DNA of 64,000 nt. Source: an uncultured Sphingomonas sp. GTDB taxonomy: Bacteria > Pseudomonadota > Alphaproteobacteria > Sphingomonadales > Sphingomonadaceae. Position numbers and translations under genes: made by a program. This document shows positions 37,879 to 48,048 of the stretch, piece by piece; positions within the stretch are counted from its first letter, which is position 1; each line of letters begins with the position of its first letter. The stretch covers positions 1 through 64,000 of the forward strand of contig CAJYIX010000004.1 in assembly GCA_913775315.1 (NCBI GenBank). Direction: 5' to 3'. The notes beneath the pieces are model-generated. The model was not told the origin of the DNA and made no database searches. It saw nothing but the letters and a program-made list of their open reading frames with translations.

Positions 37879-39858
37879 ATGTCCGAAGACCTGTTCGCGA
37901 GCGCCGCGCCCCAGCCGACCGAATACAACGCCGCCTCGATCGAGGTGCTTGAAGGGCTGGAGCCCGTCCGGCGGCGGCCGGGCATGTATATCGGTGGCAC
38001 CGACGAGCGGGCGCTCCATCATCTCGCGGCCGAGGTGCTCGACAATGCGATGGACGAGGCGGTGGCGGGGCACGCCACCCGGATCGAGATCACGCTCAAT
38101 GAGGGCAACCGCCTGACCATCGTCGATAATGGCCGCGGGATGCCCGTCGATCCGCACCCGCGCTTTCCCGACAAGTCGGCGCTGGAGGTCATCCTGTCGA
38201 TGCTCCATTCGGGCGGCAAGTTTTCGGGCAAGGCCTATGCGACCTCGGGCGGGCTGCACGGCGTCGGCGTCAGCGTCGTCAACGCGCTCTCGATCGACAC
38301 GGTGATCGAGGTGGCGCGCGACCGCCAGCTCTATCGCCAGCGGTTCAGCCAGGGGCAGACGCTGGGGCCGCTCGAACACCTCGGCAGCACGCCCAATCGG
38401 CGCGGTACCTCGGTCAGCTTCACCCCCGACCCCGAGATCTTCGGGCCGGAAATGCACTTCAAGCCGGCGCGCCTTTACAAGCTCGCGCGGTCGAAGGCGT
38501 ATCTGTTCGCGGGCGTCGAGATCCGCTGGAAATGCGTGAGCAGCCTCGCCAGCGAGGACGTGCCGGCGGAGGCGGTGTTCCAGTTTCCCGGCGGGCTGGC
38601 CGATCACCTGAAGGAACAAGTGGGCGGCCGCGAATGCGCCACCGCCGATTTCTTCTCGGGGACACAGGAGTTCGCCGACGGCGCGGGCAAGGTCGAGTGG
38701 GCGGTCGCCTGGCCGCTGTGGAGCGACGGGTCGTATAGCTGGTACTGCAACACCATCCCGACGCCCGATGGCGGCACGCACGAGCAGGGGCTGCGTCAGG
38801 CGCTGGTCCGGGGCTTGCGCGCGTTCGGCGATCTAGTGGGACAGAAGAAGGCCAAGGACCTGACCCCCGACGACGTGATGGTCGGGTCGGAACTGATGCT
38901 CTCGGTCTTTATCCGCGAGCCGCAGTTCCAGAGCCAGACCAAGGACCGGCTGACCAGCCCGGAGGCCGCCAGCCTCGTCGAAAAGGCGGTGCGCGATCAT
39001 TTCGACCATTACCTCTCAGACCGGATGGACCGGGGCAAAGCGCTGCTCGGCTATGTGCTGGAGCGGATGGACGAACGGCTGAAGCGCAAAGCCGAGCGGG
39101 AAGTGAAGCGCAAGACCGCGACCTCCTCGCGCAAGCTGCGCCTGCCCGGCAAGCTCACCGATTGCGCCGCCGACAGCCCCGAGGGGACCGAGCTGTTCAT
39201 CGTCGAGGGTGACAGCGCCGGCGGTTCGGCCAAGCAGGCGCGCGATCGAAAGACGCAGGCGATCCTGCCGATCCGCGGCAAGATCCTGAACGTGGCGAGT
39301 GCGACCAGCGCCAAGATCCTCGCCAATCAGGAGATCGCCGACCTGATCCAGGCGCTGGGCTGCGGCACGCGCAAGGACTGCCTGCCCGACAACCTCCGCT
39401 ACGAACGCGTGGTCATCATGACCGACGCCGATGTCGATGGCGCGCATATCGCGACGCTGCTGATGACGTTCTTCTTCCAGGAAATGCCCGAGCTGGTCCG
39501 CCGCGGGCACCTCTATCTGGCACAGCCGCCGCTCTATCGGCTGACGGTCGGGGCCAAGTCGCTCTACGCCCGCGACGACGCGCACCGCGCGGAGATCGAG
39601 CGGACCGCGTTTCGCGGCAAGAAGGTCGACGTCGCCCGCTTCAAGGGGCTGGGTGAGATGAACCCGGGCCAGCTTCGCGAAACGACGATGGCCCCCTCGA
39701 CACGCAGCCTGATTCGGATCACCCTGCCGCAGGAATATGAGGAACGGGCGGGGGTTAAGGATCTGGTCGACCGGCTGATGGGCAACAATCCCGCTCACCG
39801 GTTCGCCTTCATCCAGGAAAACGCCGCTCGGCTGGAGGCGGAGGAACTCGATGCGTAA
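37879..39858 (+). CDS. parE: DNA topoisomerase IV, subunit B
   Basis: A 659-residue type II topoisomerase B subunit. The GHKL ATPase motifs are EVLDNAMDEA, DNGRGMPVD and GGLHGVGVSVVNALS. The TOPRIM domain is marked by LFIVEGDSAGGSAKQ and MTDADVDGAHI. The length and the missing extra insertion favour ParE over GyrB. With ParC it decatenates replicated chromosomes. The next gene starts within its last codons (8-bp overlap). Confidence 0.96.
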   Translation: MSEDLFASAAPQPTEYNAASIEVLEGLEPVRRRPGMYIGGTDERALHHLAAEVLDNAMDEAVAGHATRIEITLNEGNRLTIVDNGRGMPVDPHPRFPDKSALEVILSMLHSGGKFSGKAYATSGGLHGVGVSVVNALSIDTVIEVARDRQLYRQRFSQGQTLGPLEHLGSTPNRRGTSVSFTPDPEIFGPEMHFKPARLYKLARSKAYLFAGVEIRWKCVSSLASEDVPAEAVFQFPGGLADHLKEQVGGRECATADFFSGTQEFADGAGKVEWAVAWPLWSDGSYSWYCNTIPTPDGGTHEQGLRQALVRGLRAFGDLVGQKKAKDLTPDDVMVGSELMLSVFIREPQFQSQTKDRLTSPEAASLVEKAVRDHFDHYLSDRMDRGKALLGYVLERMDERLKRKAEREVKRKTATSSRKLRLPGKLTDCAADSPEGTELFIVEGDSAGGSAKQARDRKTQAILPIRGKILNVASATSAKILANQEIADLIQALGCGTRKDCLPDNLRYERVVIMTDADVDGAHIATLLMTFFFQEMPELVRRGHLYLAQPPLYRLTVGAKSLYARDDAHRAEIERTAFRGKKVDVARFKGLGEMNPGQLRETTMAPSTRSLIRITLPQEYEERAGVKDLVDRLMGNNPAHRFAFIQENAARLEAEELDA

Positions 39859-40636
39859 GCGCGTGGTGCTGGCCGGAGTGGCCGGGTTGCTTTTGTCTGG
39901 CGGTGCCGCCCATGCCGAAACCTTCGACGTCAGTGCCGAGCCGGCCAGCTGCACCGTCTATCGACAGGCGGATACGGGTGCATCGACGCCGTCGCTGGTC
40001 GGGGTGCGCCACTTCATCGGGGCGCCCGGCGCGACGCTGTTGATCGCGGTGCCGACGAGCGCCGCGATCCCGATGGCGACGACGCGCGCCGCGCTGTCCC
40101 CGGCGGGGCCGGCGATCGGTCAGGTCGAGGTGGCGAAGACTGCAGCGGGCGCACAGGTGTTTCTCGTCCCGGTCGATCCGCGCGGCGGCGCGCCGCTCGC
40201 CGGGCGGGCGACGCTGTCGGGCCTGTCGACGAGCCCGGCCGAGATCGATTTCGACCAGGTCGACCGCATGATCCGCGCGGGCGAGGGATGCGAGCGCGGG
40301 CTGCTCGCCAATTGGGGCTTCGGCGGCGACGGCGCGACGCGCGTCGCGAGGCCCCCGGTGCCCGCCAAGGCCGGCTGGCCGGGCATCGACGACGTGCCGC
40401 AGCGGGATATGGACAGCGTCAACGGCCGGTTCACGACGGTCGCATGGCGCGTCGGCCCCGATGCGCAGATCAGCGATTGCCGCGTCGTCGAGACCTCGGG
40501 CCTCGCCCGGCTCGACACGCTCGGCTGCGCGGTGCTGCGCCGCAAGTTGAGCTATCGGGAGGCCGCGCGCGACGCGCAGGGGCAGCCGGTCGAGGCCGTG
40601 ATGGTCCGCCGCATCCGCTGGGGCCCGATCGACTGA
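39851..40636 (+). CDS. Exported protein with TonB-C-like domain
   Basis: A 261-residue protein with a signal peptide (VVLAGVAGLLLSGGAAHA). The last 80 or so residues (VNGRFTTVAWRVGPDAQISD, then SGLARLDTLGCAVLRRKLSY) resemble the energy-transducer TonB C-terminal fold, though no TonB transmembrane anchor or Pro-rich linker is present. Cys pairs occur near 35 and 155. Probably periplasmic, function unknown. It overlaps the parE end by 8 bp, and a second, similarly built secreted protein is encoded just downstream. Confidence 0.65.
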   Translation: MRKRVVLAGVAGLLLSGGAAHAETFDVSAEPASCTVYRQADTGASTPSLVGVRHFIGAPGATLLIAVPTSAAIPMATTRAALSPAGPAIGQVEVAKTAAGAQVFLVPVDPRGGAPLAGRATLSGLSTSPAEIDFDQVDRMIRAGEGCERGLLANWGFGGDGATRVARPPVPAKAGWPGIDDVPQRDMDSVNGRFTTVAWRVGPDAQISDCRVVETSGLARLDTLGCAVLRRKLSYREAARDAQGQPVEAVMVRRIRWGPID

Positions 40637-40659
40637 GGATCAGAACCGGGAGAGTGCCG

Positions 40660-41886
40660 ATGTCGCGTGCGTACCTGTTGCTTGCCGCCGCCGCATTGTT
40701 CGCCGCGGGGAACGCAGTCGCCCAGACGCCGAACACTCAGGCCCCGGCAGCACAGGTCGCGCCGTCGATCACCGTCATCGGCCCCCGCCTCGACGAAAGC
40801 GAGCGGCGCCTGCGAGCGTGCATCGCGCGCGGCTGTCCCCCGAACGAAGAGATCGACGCGACGCTTGCCCATGCCGAGGCGCAGTTCGTCGCGGGGAACG
40901 ATCGCGATGCGCGCGCGACGGTGCGCAGCGGCGTGGCGCGCAACCGCCGCTTCGCGAAGACAGCGCCAGAGCCCGTCGCCGACCTCCTGCGTGCGGATGC
41001 GCGGATCGCCGCGCATCTGGGCTTCAGCGAGAAGGCGCGGCAGGGGATGATGGCAAGCGAGGGCGTGCTGCGCGACGCGTTCGGCGAGACCGACGCCCGT
41101 TCGATCGCGGGGCGGATCGCGACCGCCGACGCGTGGCTGTCGCAGCGCCGGTTCCAGGCCGCGCTCGAAGGCTATCGAGCCGCCGAACATCTGGCGAAGC
41201 GGTCGGGCAATGCCCGGCTGGAGGGGCTGGCGCTCCTGCGCCGCGCTTCGCTCGACTCGCAGCTCTCGATCGCACGAAGCGGTGATGGACGTCCAGAAAG
41301 CCTCGAGCGGCTGCTCGACCGGCGTGAGCCCGAGTTGAGCATGTTCGTCAACGCCGCACGCATCGTCGATGCGCGGCTCCAACTGCGCCGGGGCAAGTCC
41401 GACGCAATGGAAGCGGTGATCGCCGCCGCCCGGCAGGATGCGGGGGCCGACCCGCTCCTGCTCCACATGCCCGTCATCGTCCTCGACGAGACGGGCGACC
41501 GGGTCGTCGACAAGCTTTCCGGGCGGCGGGCCGCCTCGCTGCCGAGCGCGCAATCGTCACTGCTCAAGGTCGCGGTCGAGGACAATTGGGCTGATTTCGG
41601 CTTCTGGGTCGGCCCGGACGGCCGTGTGCGTGAGCCCGAGCTGCTGCGCGGCGGCTCGCGGCTGTCGGGCGAGTGGCCAAAGCTCGTCATCGCCTCGCTT
41701 GCCGGCCGGCGCTATGCGCCGACGACGCTGCCCGCCGACGATCCGGGGTCCTATCGCGTCGAGCGCTTCACGATGACGTCGGACTTCGTGCAGGGCATCG
41801 CGTCCCGTATGCGGGTGCGCTCGTCCCAGCGCAAGCTCGTCCGCCTCGACCTCACCGCCCCGCCCAAGGCTGTCGCTGCGCGCTAG
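40660..41886 (+). CDS. Exported protein with helical repeats and TonB-C-like end
   Basis: A 408-residue protein with a signal peptide (YLLLAAAALFAAGNAVAQ). An N-terminal Cys pair (ACIARGCPP) is followed by a TPR-like helical region (AEAQFVAGNDRDARATVRSG ... LSQRRFQAALEGYRAAEHLAKRSGN). The C-terminal region (NWADFGFWVGPDGRVREPEL) resembles the TonB C-terminal fold. Such proteins recur in sphingomonads, function unknown. The stop is shared (CTAG) with the convergent AIM24 gene. Confidence 0.65.
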   Translation: MSRAYLLLAAAALFAAGNAVAQTPNTQAPAAQVAPSITVIGPRLDESERRLRACIARGCPPNEEIDATLAHAEAQFVAGNDRDARATVRSGVARNRRFAKTAPEPVADLLRADARIAAHLGFSEKARQGMMASEGVLRDAFGETDARSIAGRIATADAWLSQRRFQAALEGYRAAEHLAKRSGNARLEGLALLRRASLDSQLSIARSGDGRPESLERLLDRREPELSMFVNAARIVDARLQLRRGKSDAMEAVIAAARQDAGADPLLLHMPVIVLDETGDRVVDKLSGRRAASLPSAQSSLLKVAVEDNWADFGFWVGPDGRVREPELLRGGSRLSGEWPKLVIASLAGRRYAPTTLPADDPGSYRVERFTMTSDFVQGIASRMRVRSSQRKLVRLDLTAPPKAVAAR

Positions 41887-42713
41887 TCGTTGCCGCCGAT
41901 GAAGTCGCCGAAGCCGCCGAGCACCGACCCTTCGCCGCGATTGCCGCCGCGCCCGCCCGCCGCCGCCATCATCCGCCCGGCGAGGCGAGCGAAGGGGAGC
42001 GACTGGATCCAGACCTTGCCCGGTCCGCGCAGCCGGGCGAAGAACGCGCCTTCGCCGGCCGAGAACATCGTGCGGATGCCGCCGACCGTCACCAGGTCGA
42101 AATCGACGCTCGGGGTATAGGCGGCAAGGCACCCGGTATCGACGTGCAGCTCCTCGCCCGCGCGAAGCTCGCGCTCGACCACCGTGCCGCCCATCTGGAC
42201 GAACACCCAGCCTTCTCCGTCCAGGCGTTGCATGACGAAGCCCTCGCCGCCGAACAGGCCGGTCATCACCTTGCGCTGGAACGCGATGCCGATCGACACG
42301 CCCTTGGCGGCGCAGAGGAAGCTGTCCTTCTGGCAGATCAGCGTGCCGCCCAGTTGGTCGAGGCGGATGGGCAGGATCGATCCCGGAGTGGGGCTGGCGA
42401 ACGCGACGCGCGCCTTGCCCGATCCATTGTGCGTGAAGACGGTGGTGAACAGGCTCTCGCCGGTCACCAGCCGCTTGCCCGCGCCCAGCAGCTTGCCCAT
42501 GAAGCCGCCGTCAGCGCCGCCCGATCCGTCGCCGAACACCGTCGTCATGCCGATCGCGGCATCCTTCCAGACGAGCGCGCCCGCCTCCGCCACCGCGCTT
42601 TCGCCCGGGTCGAGCTCGATCTCGACGAACTGGAGCTCCTGTCCCTTGATCTCGAAGTCGATGTCGTCGGCGATGCCGGCGCGGCGCTGATGGCTCCAGA
42701 GGCTGGTGGTCAT
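41883..42713 (-). CDS. AIM24-family (TIGR00266) protein
   Basis: A 276-residue beta-rich protein. Family features are LQFVEIELDPGESAVAEAGAL near the start, GESLFTTVFTHNG in the middle and a Gly-rich C-terminus (AAAGGRGGNRGEGSV). AIM24-like proteins are widespread and related to a mitochondrial biogenesis factor; the bacterial function is unknown. ATG 42713 is the family-typical start; the frame is open upstream but overlaps the DUF815 gene. Probably co-transcribed with that gene, 14 bp upstream. Confidence 0.8.
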   Translation of the reverse strand: MTTSLWSHQRRAGIADDIDFEIKGQELQFVEIELDPGESAVAEAGALVWKDAAIGMTTVFGDGSGGADGGFMGKLLGAGKRLVTGESLFTTVFTHNGSGKARVAFASPTPGSILPIRLDQLGGTLICQKDSFLCAAKGVSIGIAFQRKVMTGLFGGEGFVMQRLDGEGWVFVQMGGTVVERELRAGEELHVDTGCLAAYTPSVDFDLVTVGGIRTMFSAGEGAFFARLRGPGKVWIQSLPFARLAGRMMAAAGGRGGNRGEGSVLGGFGDFIGGND

Positions 42714-42727
42714 GGCGTGCTTTCCCG

Positions 42728-43537
42728 TCAAATCGATTGGCCCGCGCGGCCGGCGAGCTCGGTCACATAGTGCCAGGCGACGCGGCCCGATCGGCTGCCG
42801 CGCTGTGTCGCCCACTGGATCGCGTCCGCCGGCTCGAAGGTGAGGCCGAGCGCGGCGGCATAGCCCGCAACGATCGCCAGATAGCCGTCCTGATCGAGCG
42901 CGTGGAAGCCGAGCGAAAGCCCGAAGCGATCGGCGAGCGCGAGCTGGTCGTCGATCGAATCGCGCGGGTTGATCGCGCTGTCCTGTTCGGCGATGTCGCG
43001 CGGCATCAGGTGGCGGCGGTTCGAGGTGACGACGAGGCGCGCATTCGCCGGCCGCGCCTCCGCCCCGCCCTCCAGCAGCGAGCGCAAGGCCCGCGCCTCG
43101 CCCGCGGCGTCGAAGCCCAGGTCGTCGAGGAAGATCGCATAGGCACGCGGCCGGTCGGCGATCGACGCGAACAGGCGGGGGAGAGTGTCGAGGCGATCGG
43201 TGACGACCTCGATCAGCGCGAGTGCCCTGCCCTCCGTCTGGAGCGCGCCGACCACGCTTTTCACCAGCGCCGACTTGCCGGTACCGCGCGCCCCCCAGAG
43301 CAGCGCGTCCTGCGCGGCGACGCCGGCGGCGAGCCGGGTGAAATTGTCCAGCAGCACCGCCTTGTTGCGGTCGATGCCCTTCAGCCGGTCGATCGGTTGC
43401 GGCGCGAATGCTCGCACGGGGCGAAGGCTTGTCCCGTCCCAGACATAGGCCGGGTGCGCCAGCGGGTCGGCGGCGGGCGGGGGCGGCGGGGCCAGCCGGT
43501 CGAGCGCGTCGGCGATGCGGGCGAGGGGGTCGGTCAT
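42728..43537 (-). CDS. DUF815 P-loop ATPase
   Basis: A 269-residue AAA-type ATPase. Walker A is LLWGARGTGKSALVKSV, Walker B IFLDDLGFD, followed by the sensor-like RLVVTSNRRHLMPRD, which is the DUF815 signature. No additional domain is visible. The function of the family is unknown; it resembles helicase-loader and ORC/Cdc6-like ATPases. The start is ATG 43537. Confidence 0.85.
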   Translation of the reverse strand: MTDPLARIADALDRLAPPPPPAADPLAHPAYVWDGTSLRPVRAFAPQPIDRLKGIDRNKAVLLDNFTRLAAGVAAQDALLWGARGTGKSALVKSVVGALQTEGRALALIEVVTDRLDTLPRLFASIADRPRAYAIFLDDLGFDAAGEARALRSLLEGGAEARPANARLVVTSNRRHLMPRDIAEQDSAINPRDSIDDQLALADRFGLSLGFHALDQDGYLAIVAGYAAALGLTFEPADAIQWATQRGSRSGRVAWHYVTELAGRAGQSI

Positions 43538-43642
43538 GCCCGCGCTGACTGCCGCCGGCGTGGCCGCGCGGTCAAGCGAATAGCCACGTCCGGTTCAGGC
43601 GGGGCGTGGCATCAGGCAAGACAGGGAGAGGACGAGAGGGGA

Positions 43643-43674
43643 GGGCGCCGGGCACCAGCTCCCGCCCGGCGCCC
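43643..43674 (-). terminator. Hairpin after dmeF
   Basis: A perfect 11-bp stem GGGCGCCGGGC / GCCCGGCGCCC with a 10-base loop begins six bases after the dmeF stop. On the minus strand it is followed by TCCCCTCTC, with few Ts. It probably forms a transcript 3' end, but intrinsic termination is not certain. Confidence 0.45.
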
Positions 43675-43679
43675 AGCCC

Positions 43680-44642
43680 TCAATCGCTCCGTGACACCGT
43701 CAGATGCGCCACCGCCGGCACCGCTGCCAGTCGCGATCGGATCGTGTCGCTGCTCGCCAGCCCCTCAATCTCGACGATCGCGGCGTGCGCCTGCGGCCCC
43801 ACCCGCCAGACATGGAGGTCGACGATGCGCGCGTCGCCGGGCGCCTCGACCGCGGCGCGGATCGTCTCGGCGAGGCCGGGTTCGGCGCGATCTAGGAGCA
43901 CACGCGCGGTGTCCTTGAGCAGCCCCAGCGACCAGCGCGCGATCACGATCGCGCCAAGCACGCCGACCACCGAATCGAGCCACCCCCAGCCGAGATACGC
44001 CCCCGCCAACAACGCCGCGATCGCAAGGACCGAGGTCAGCGCATCGGCAAGCACATGGAAATAGGCCGAGCGCAGGTTGTTGTCGTGCGCATGGCCATGG
44101 TCGTGGCCGGCGTGATCGTGGCCGACGCCGAGCAGCGCGACGCTGGCGATGTTGACGAGAAGACCGATGACCGCGACCAGCGTCGCCTCACCGAACGCCA
44201 CTGTGCCCGGCTCGATGATCCGGCGGACGCTCTCCACGCCGATGCCGATCGCGAACAGCGCAAGCACGAGCGCGGAGGCGAAGCCGGCCAGATCGCCGAC
44301 CTTGCCCGTGCCGAACGTATAGCTCGGGTCGCGCGCATGGACGCGGGCGTAGCGATAGGCGAGCGCCGCGACGCCGAGCGCGCCGGCATGCGTCGCCATG
44401 TGGAACCCGTCCGCGAGCAGCGCCATCGAACCGGTCCAGTAACCCGCCGCGATCTCCACCACCATCGTGACGGCGGTCAGCCAGACGACCCAGACGGTGC
44501 GCCGCGCATTGGCCTCATGCCCGTCGCCCAGATATTCGTGCGTCCGCGAACAGGGATGGCCGGCATCGCGGACCGACGCGGCGGCGGGGGCGTGGCTGTG
44601 CGAATGGCCGTGATGGTGGTGGTGGCCGGCATGGGGAGGCAT
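43680..44642 (-). CDS. dmeF: CDF-family Co/Ni efflux transporter, DmeF-like
   Basis: A 320-residue cation diffusion facilitator with a His-rich cytoplasmic N-terminus (GHHHHHGHSHSH) and a second internal His-rich loop (GHDHAGHDHGHAHD). The segment EYLGDGHEANARRTVWVVWL and the metal-site motif LLADGFHMATHAG in helix II match the DmeF subgroup. It would export Co2+ or Ni2+ from the cytoplasm. An RcnR-type repressor gene starts 14 bp upstream, as in DmeRF systems. Confidence 0.88.
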   Translation of the reverse strand: MPPHAGHHHHHGHSHSHAPAAASVRDAGHPCSRTHEYLGDGHEANARRTVWVVWLTAVTMVVEIAAGYWTGSMALLADGFHMATHAGALGVAALAYRYARVHARDPSYTFGTGKVGDLAGFASALVLALFAIGIGVESVRRIIEPGTVAFGEATLVAVIGLLVNIASVALLGVGHDHAGHDHGHAHDNNLRSAYFHVLADALTSVLAIAALLAGAYLGWGWLDSVVGVLGAIVIARWSLGLLKDTARVLLDRAEPGLAETIRAAVEAPGDARIVDLHVWRVGPQAHAAIVEIEGLASSDTIRSRLAAVPAVAHLTVSRSD

Positions 44643-44656
44643 GAGTCCCGCTCCTT

Positions 44657-44932
44657 TCAGCGGAAGTGGCGGCGAAGCACAGTCGCCAGTTCGTCGGCGC
44701 CCGCGGCGCGCTGTTCGGGAGTGAGGTCGCCCGCGGCGACGTGCTCGCGCAGATGCTCCTCAACCAGTTCGTCCATTAGCCCCGCAACCGCGCCGCGCAC
44801 GGCGGCGGCAAGATGCAGCGTCTCGGCACAGGGTGCGCCTGCCTCGATCGCGCGCTCGATCGCGGAGACCTGTCCGGCGATGCGGCGGACGCGGCCGAGC
44901 AGCTTCTTCGGATCCTGATGCAGGTGCGACAT
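44657..44932 (-). CDS. dmeR: RcnR/CsoR-family metal-sensing repressor (DmeR)
   Basis: A 91-residue all-helical repressor. The N-terminal signature is HLHQDPKKLLGRVRRIAGQV. His3, Cys35, His60 and His64 are all present, the ligand set that marks Co/Ni-responsive RcnR rather than the Cys-rich copper CsoR or formaldehyde FrmR. It should repress dmeF in the absence of metal. A G-tract inverted repeat directly upstream of its ATG is a fitting operator. Confidence 0.88.
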   Translation of the reverse strand: MSHLHQDPKKLLGRVRRIAGQVSAIERAIEAGAPCAETLHLAAAVRGAVAGLMDELVEEHLREHVAAGDLTPEQRAAGADELATVLRRHFR

Positions 44933-44933
44933 A

Positions 44934-44954
44934 GGATAGGGGGGTACCCTATCC
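44934..44954. promoter_or_regulatory. RcnR-type operator upstream of dmeR
   Basis: GGATAGGG-GGGTA-CCCTATCC is an inverted repeat with arms of 8 bp around a G-rich centre, the A/T-flanked G-tract type of RcnR/CsoR-family operators. It starts two bases from the dmeR ATG, so bound repressor would block both transcription and ribosome loading. Confidence 0.72.
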
Positions 44955-44965
44955 GGCTGCGGCGA

Positions 44966-45424
44966 TCAACCCGGCCCGAACGGCAGGATCCCGCGATACT
45001 GGTCGAGCGGCGGCGCGCCCGGCACCACACGGTTGCGCCGCAGGAGGAAGACATGGCGGACGATCTCCGCCTGCTGCTCCAACCCGTAGCGGTGAAGCCG
45101 CCAGCCGGGTTTGAGGCTATAGTCGTAGCGGCAGAAGGGATGGCGCTTCAGCGGCAGGAAAATGCCCTGCTGGTGCTGCCAGACATGCACCATCTCATGG
45201 ATGAACAGCCCCTGCGTATCGGGATGCGTGCAGGCGAAATCGTCGCAGTAGAGCCCGCCCTTGGGGTGAAAATGGATGTTGCCGCGCGGTGCCATCGTGA
45301 CGTTGCGCGGCTGGAAGAACGCCCATTTGCGGTTCTCGACACCCACCGCGGCATAGTCGATCGCATCGCCGAACACGGTGCGCGCGAGCGCGACCTCACC
45401 CTCTGTCAGCGGCCTGCCGCGCAT
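44966..45424 (-). CDS. Small metalloprotease-like protein (vgr-related type)
   Basis: A 152-residue protein with a zinc-binding HExxH motif in LFIHEMVHVWQHQQG and a preceding NVTMAPRGNIHFHPKGGLY. It resembles the 'vgr related protein' annotations found in sphingomonads and the DUF4157 metallopeptidase fold. No signal peptide is evident. The third zinc ligand is not obvious, so activity is unproven. Its start overlaps the end of the copper-chaperone gene by one base. Confidence 0.6.
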   Translation of the reverse strand: MRGRPLTEGEVALARTVFGDAIDYAAVGVENRKWAFFQPRNVTMAPRGNIHFHPKGGLYCDDFACTHPDTQGLFIHEMVHVWQHQQGIFLPLKRHPFCRYDYSLKPGWRLHRYGLEQQAEIVRHVFLLRRNRVVPGAPPLDQYRGILPFGPG

Positions 45425-45870
45425 CAGGGCGCGCTGCCGCCCGGTGCGACCAGCTTGGCTTCCAGCTCGATCGCGGGGGCGTGGTCGAACATCAGCTTCA
45501 TCTTCGTCGTGCCGCCCGCCTTGAGCGCAGGCTCCAGGTCGAACAGCATCGCATGATCGCCGCCCGGCGCGAGCTTCACCGTGCCGCCCGCGGGCACGTC
45601 GATCGCATCGACGGGGTCCATCGACATCATGCCCCCCTTCGCACTGGTGCGGTGCAGTTCGACGAGGCGCGCGGCGGGCACCTGCATCGTCCTGAGCTGC
45701 GTCGCCTCCTTGCCGCCGGTGATCGTCACATAGGCGGCGGCGGGGCGACCGGCGACCGCGGGAAGGCGGATCCAGGCATCGCTGGCGCGCGGCTCACCCG
45801 GGCTGCCGCTACAGCCGGCAAGCATCAGCGCCGTCGCCACTACCGCCAAAATCCTGTCTCGCATCGTCAT
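45424..45870 (-). CDS. Periplasmic PCu(A)C copper chaperone lipoprotein
   Basis: A 148-residue protein. The N-terminal lipobox LMLAGC predicts lipidation at Cys20. The mature part has the DUF461/PCuAC layout: SDAWIRLPAVAGRPAAAYV, then the His/Met copper site ELHRTSAKGGMMSM and GGDHAMLFDL. PCu(A)C proteins bind Cu(I) through Met and His and help load cytochrome oxidase. No Sco or cytochrome oxidase gene is adjacent here. Confidence 0.87.
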   Translation of the reverse strand: MTMRDRILAVVATALMLAGCSGSPGEPRASDAWIRLPAVAGRPAAAYVTITGGKEATQLRTMQVPAARLVELHRTSAKGGMMSMDPVDAIDVPAGGTVKLAPGGDHAMLFDLEPALKAGGTTKMKLMFDHAPAIELEAKLVAPGGSAP

Positions 45871-45924
45871 TCCCCCCGTGGGACAAGGGCAAGCCTGTCG
45901 CCATGCGCCTATCGCCGCGCCAAT

Positions 45925-45952
45925 CTTGCGGCAAGGCGAACCCCCACTATAT
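45925..45952 (+). promoter_or_regulatory. Candidate RpoH heat-shock promoter of dnaK
   Basis: CTTGCGG (-35-like), a 14-bp spacer and ACTATAT (-10-like, 6 of 7 match to CYTATNT) lie 87-114 bp upstream of the dnaK ATG. The spacing and sequences fit the alphaproteobacterial sigma-32 consensus moderately well. No CIRCE-type inverted repeat is seen. Confidence 0.4.
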
Positions 45953-46038
45953 CCCGTTTCGCATAGGGTTCCGTCGCCGATTTCGCGGGATGGAGCTCGA
46001 TTTGAACATCAATGAACCTGGGGGCCAAACGAGGGACC

Positions 46039-47946
<1,908 letters not shown>

Positions 47947-47961
47947 GGCAATGCGTCCGAA

Positions 47962-48026
47962 CCGTCATGCCAGCGCAGGCTGGCATCGCTCCGAGTGGGG
48001 CGGCCCCAGCTTTCGCTGGGGTGACG
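47962..48026. repeat. Palindromic repeat between dnaK and dnaJ
   Basis: The left arm CGTCATGCCAGCGCAGGCTGGCATC (47963-47987) and the right arm GGCCCCAGCTTTCGCTGGGGTGACGG (about 48001-48027) are related inverted copies, each internally palindromic. The right arm is nearly the same as the arms of the pnt-operon repeat. It lies between two genes expected to be co-transcribed. Confidence 0.72.
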
Positions 48027-48048
48027 GGGTCGGGTGCAGGGGGCGTGT

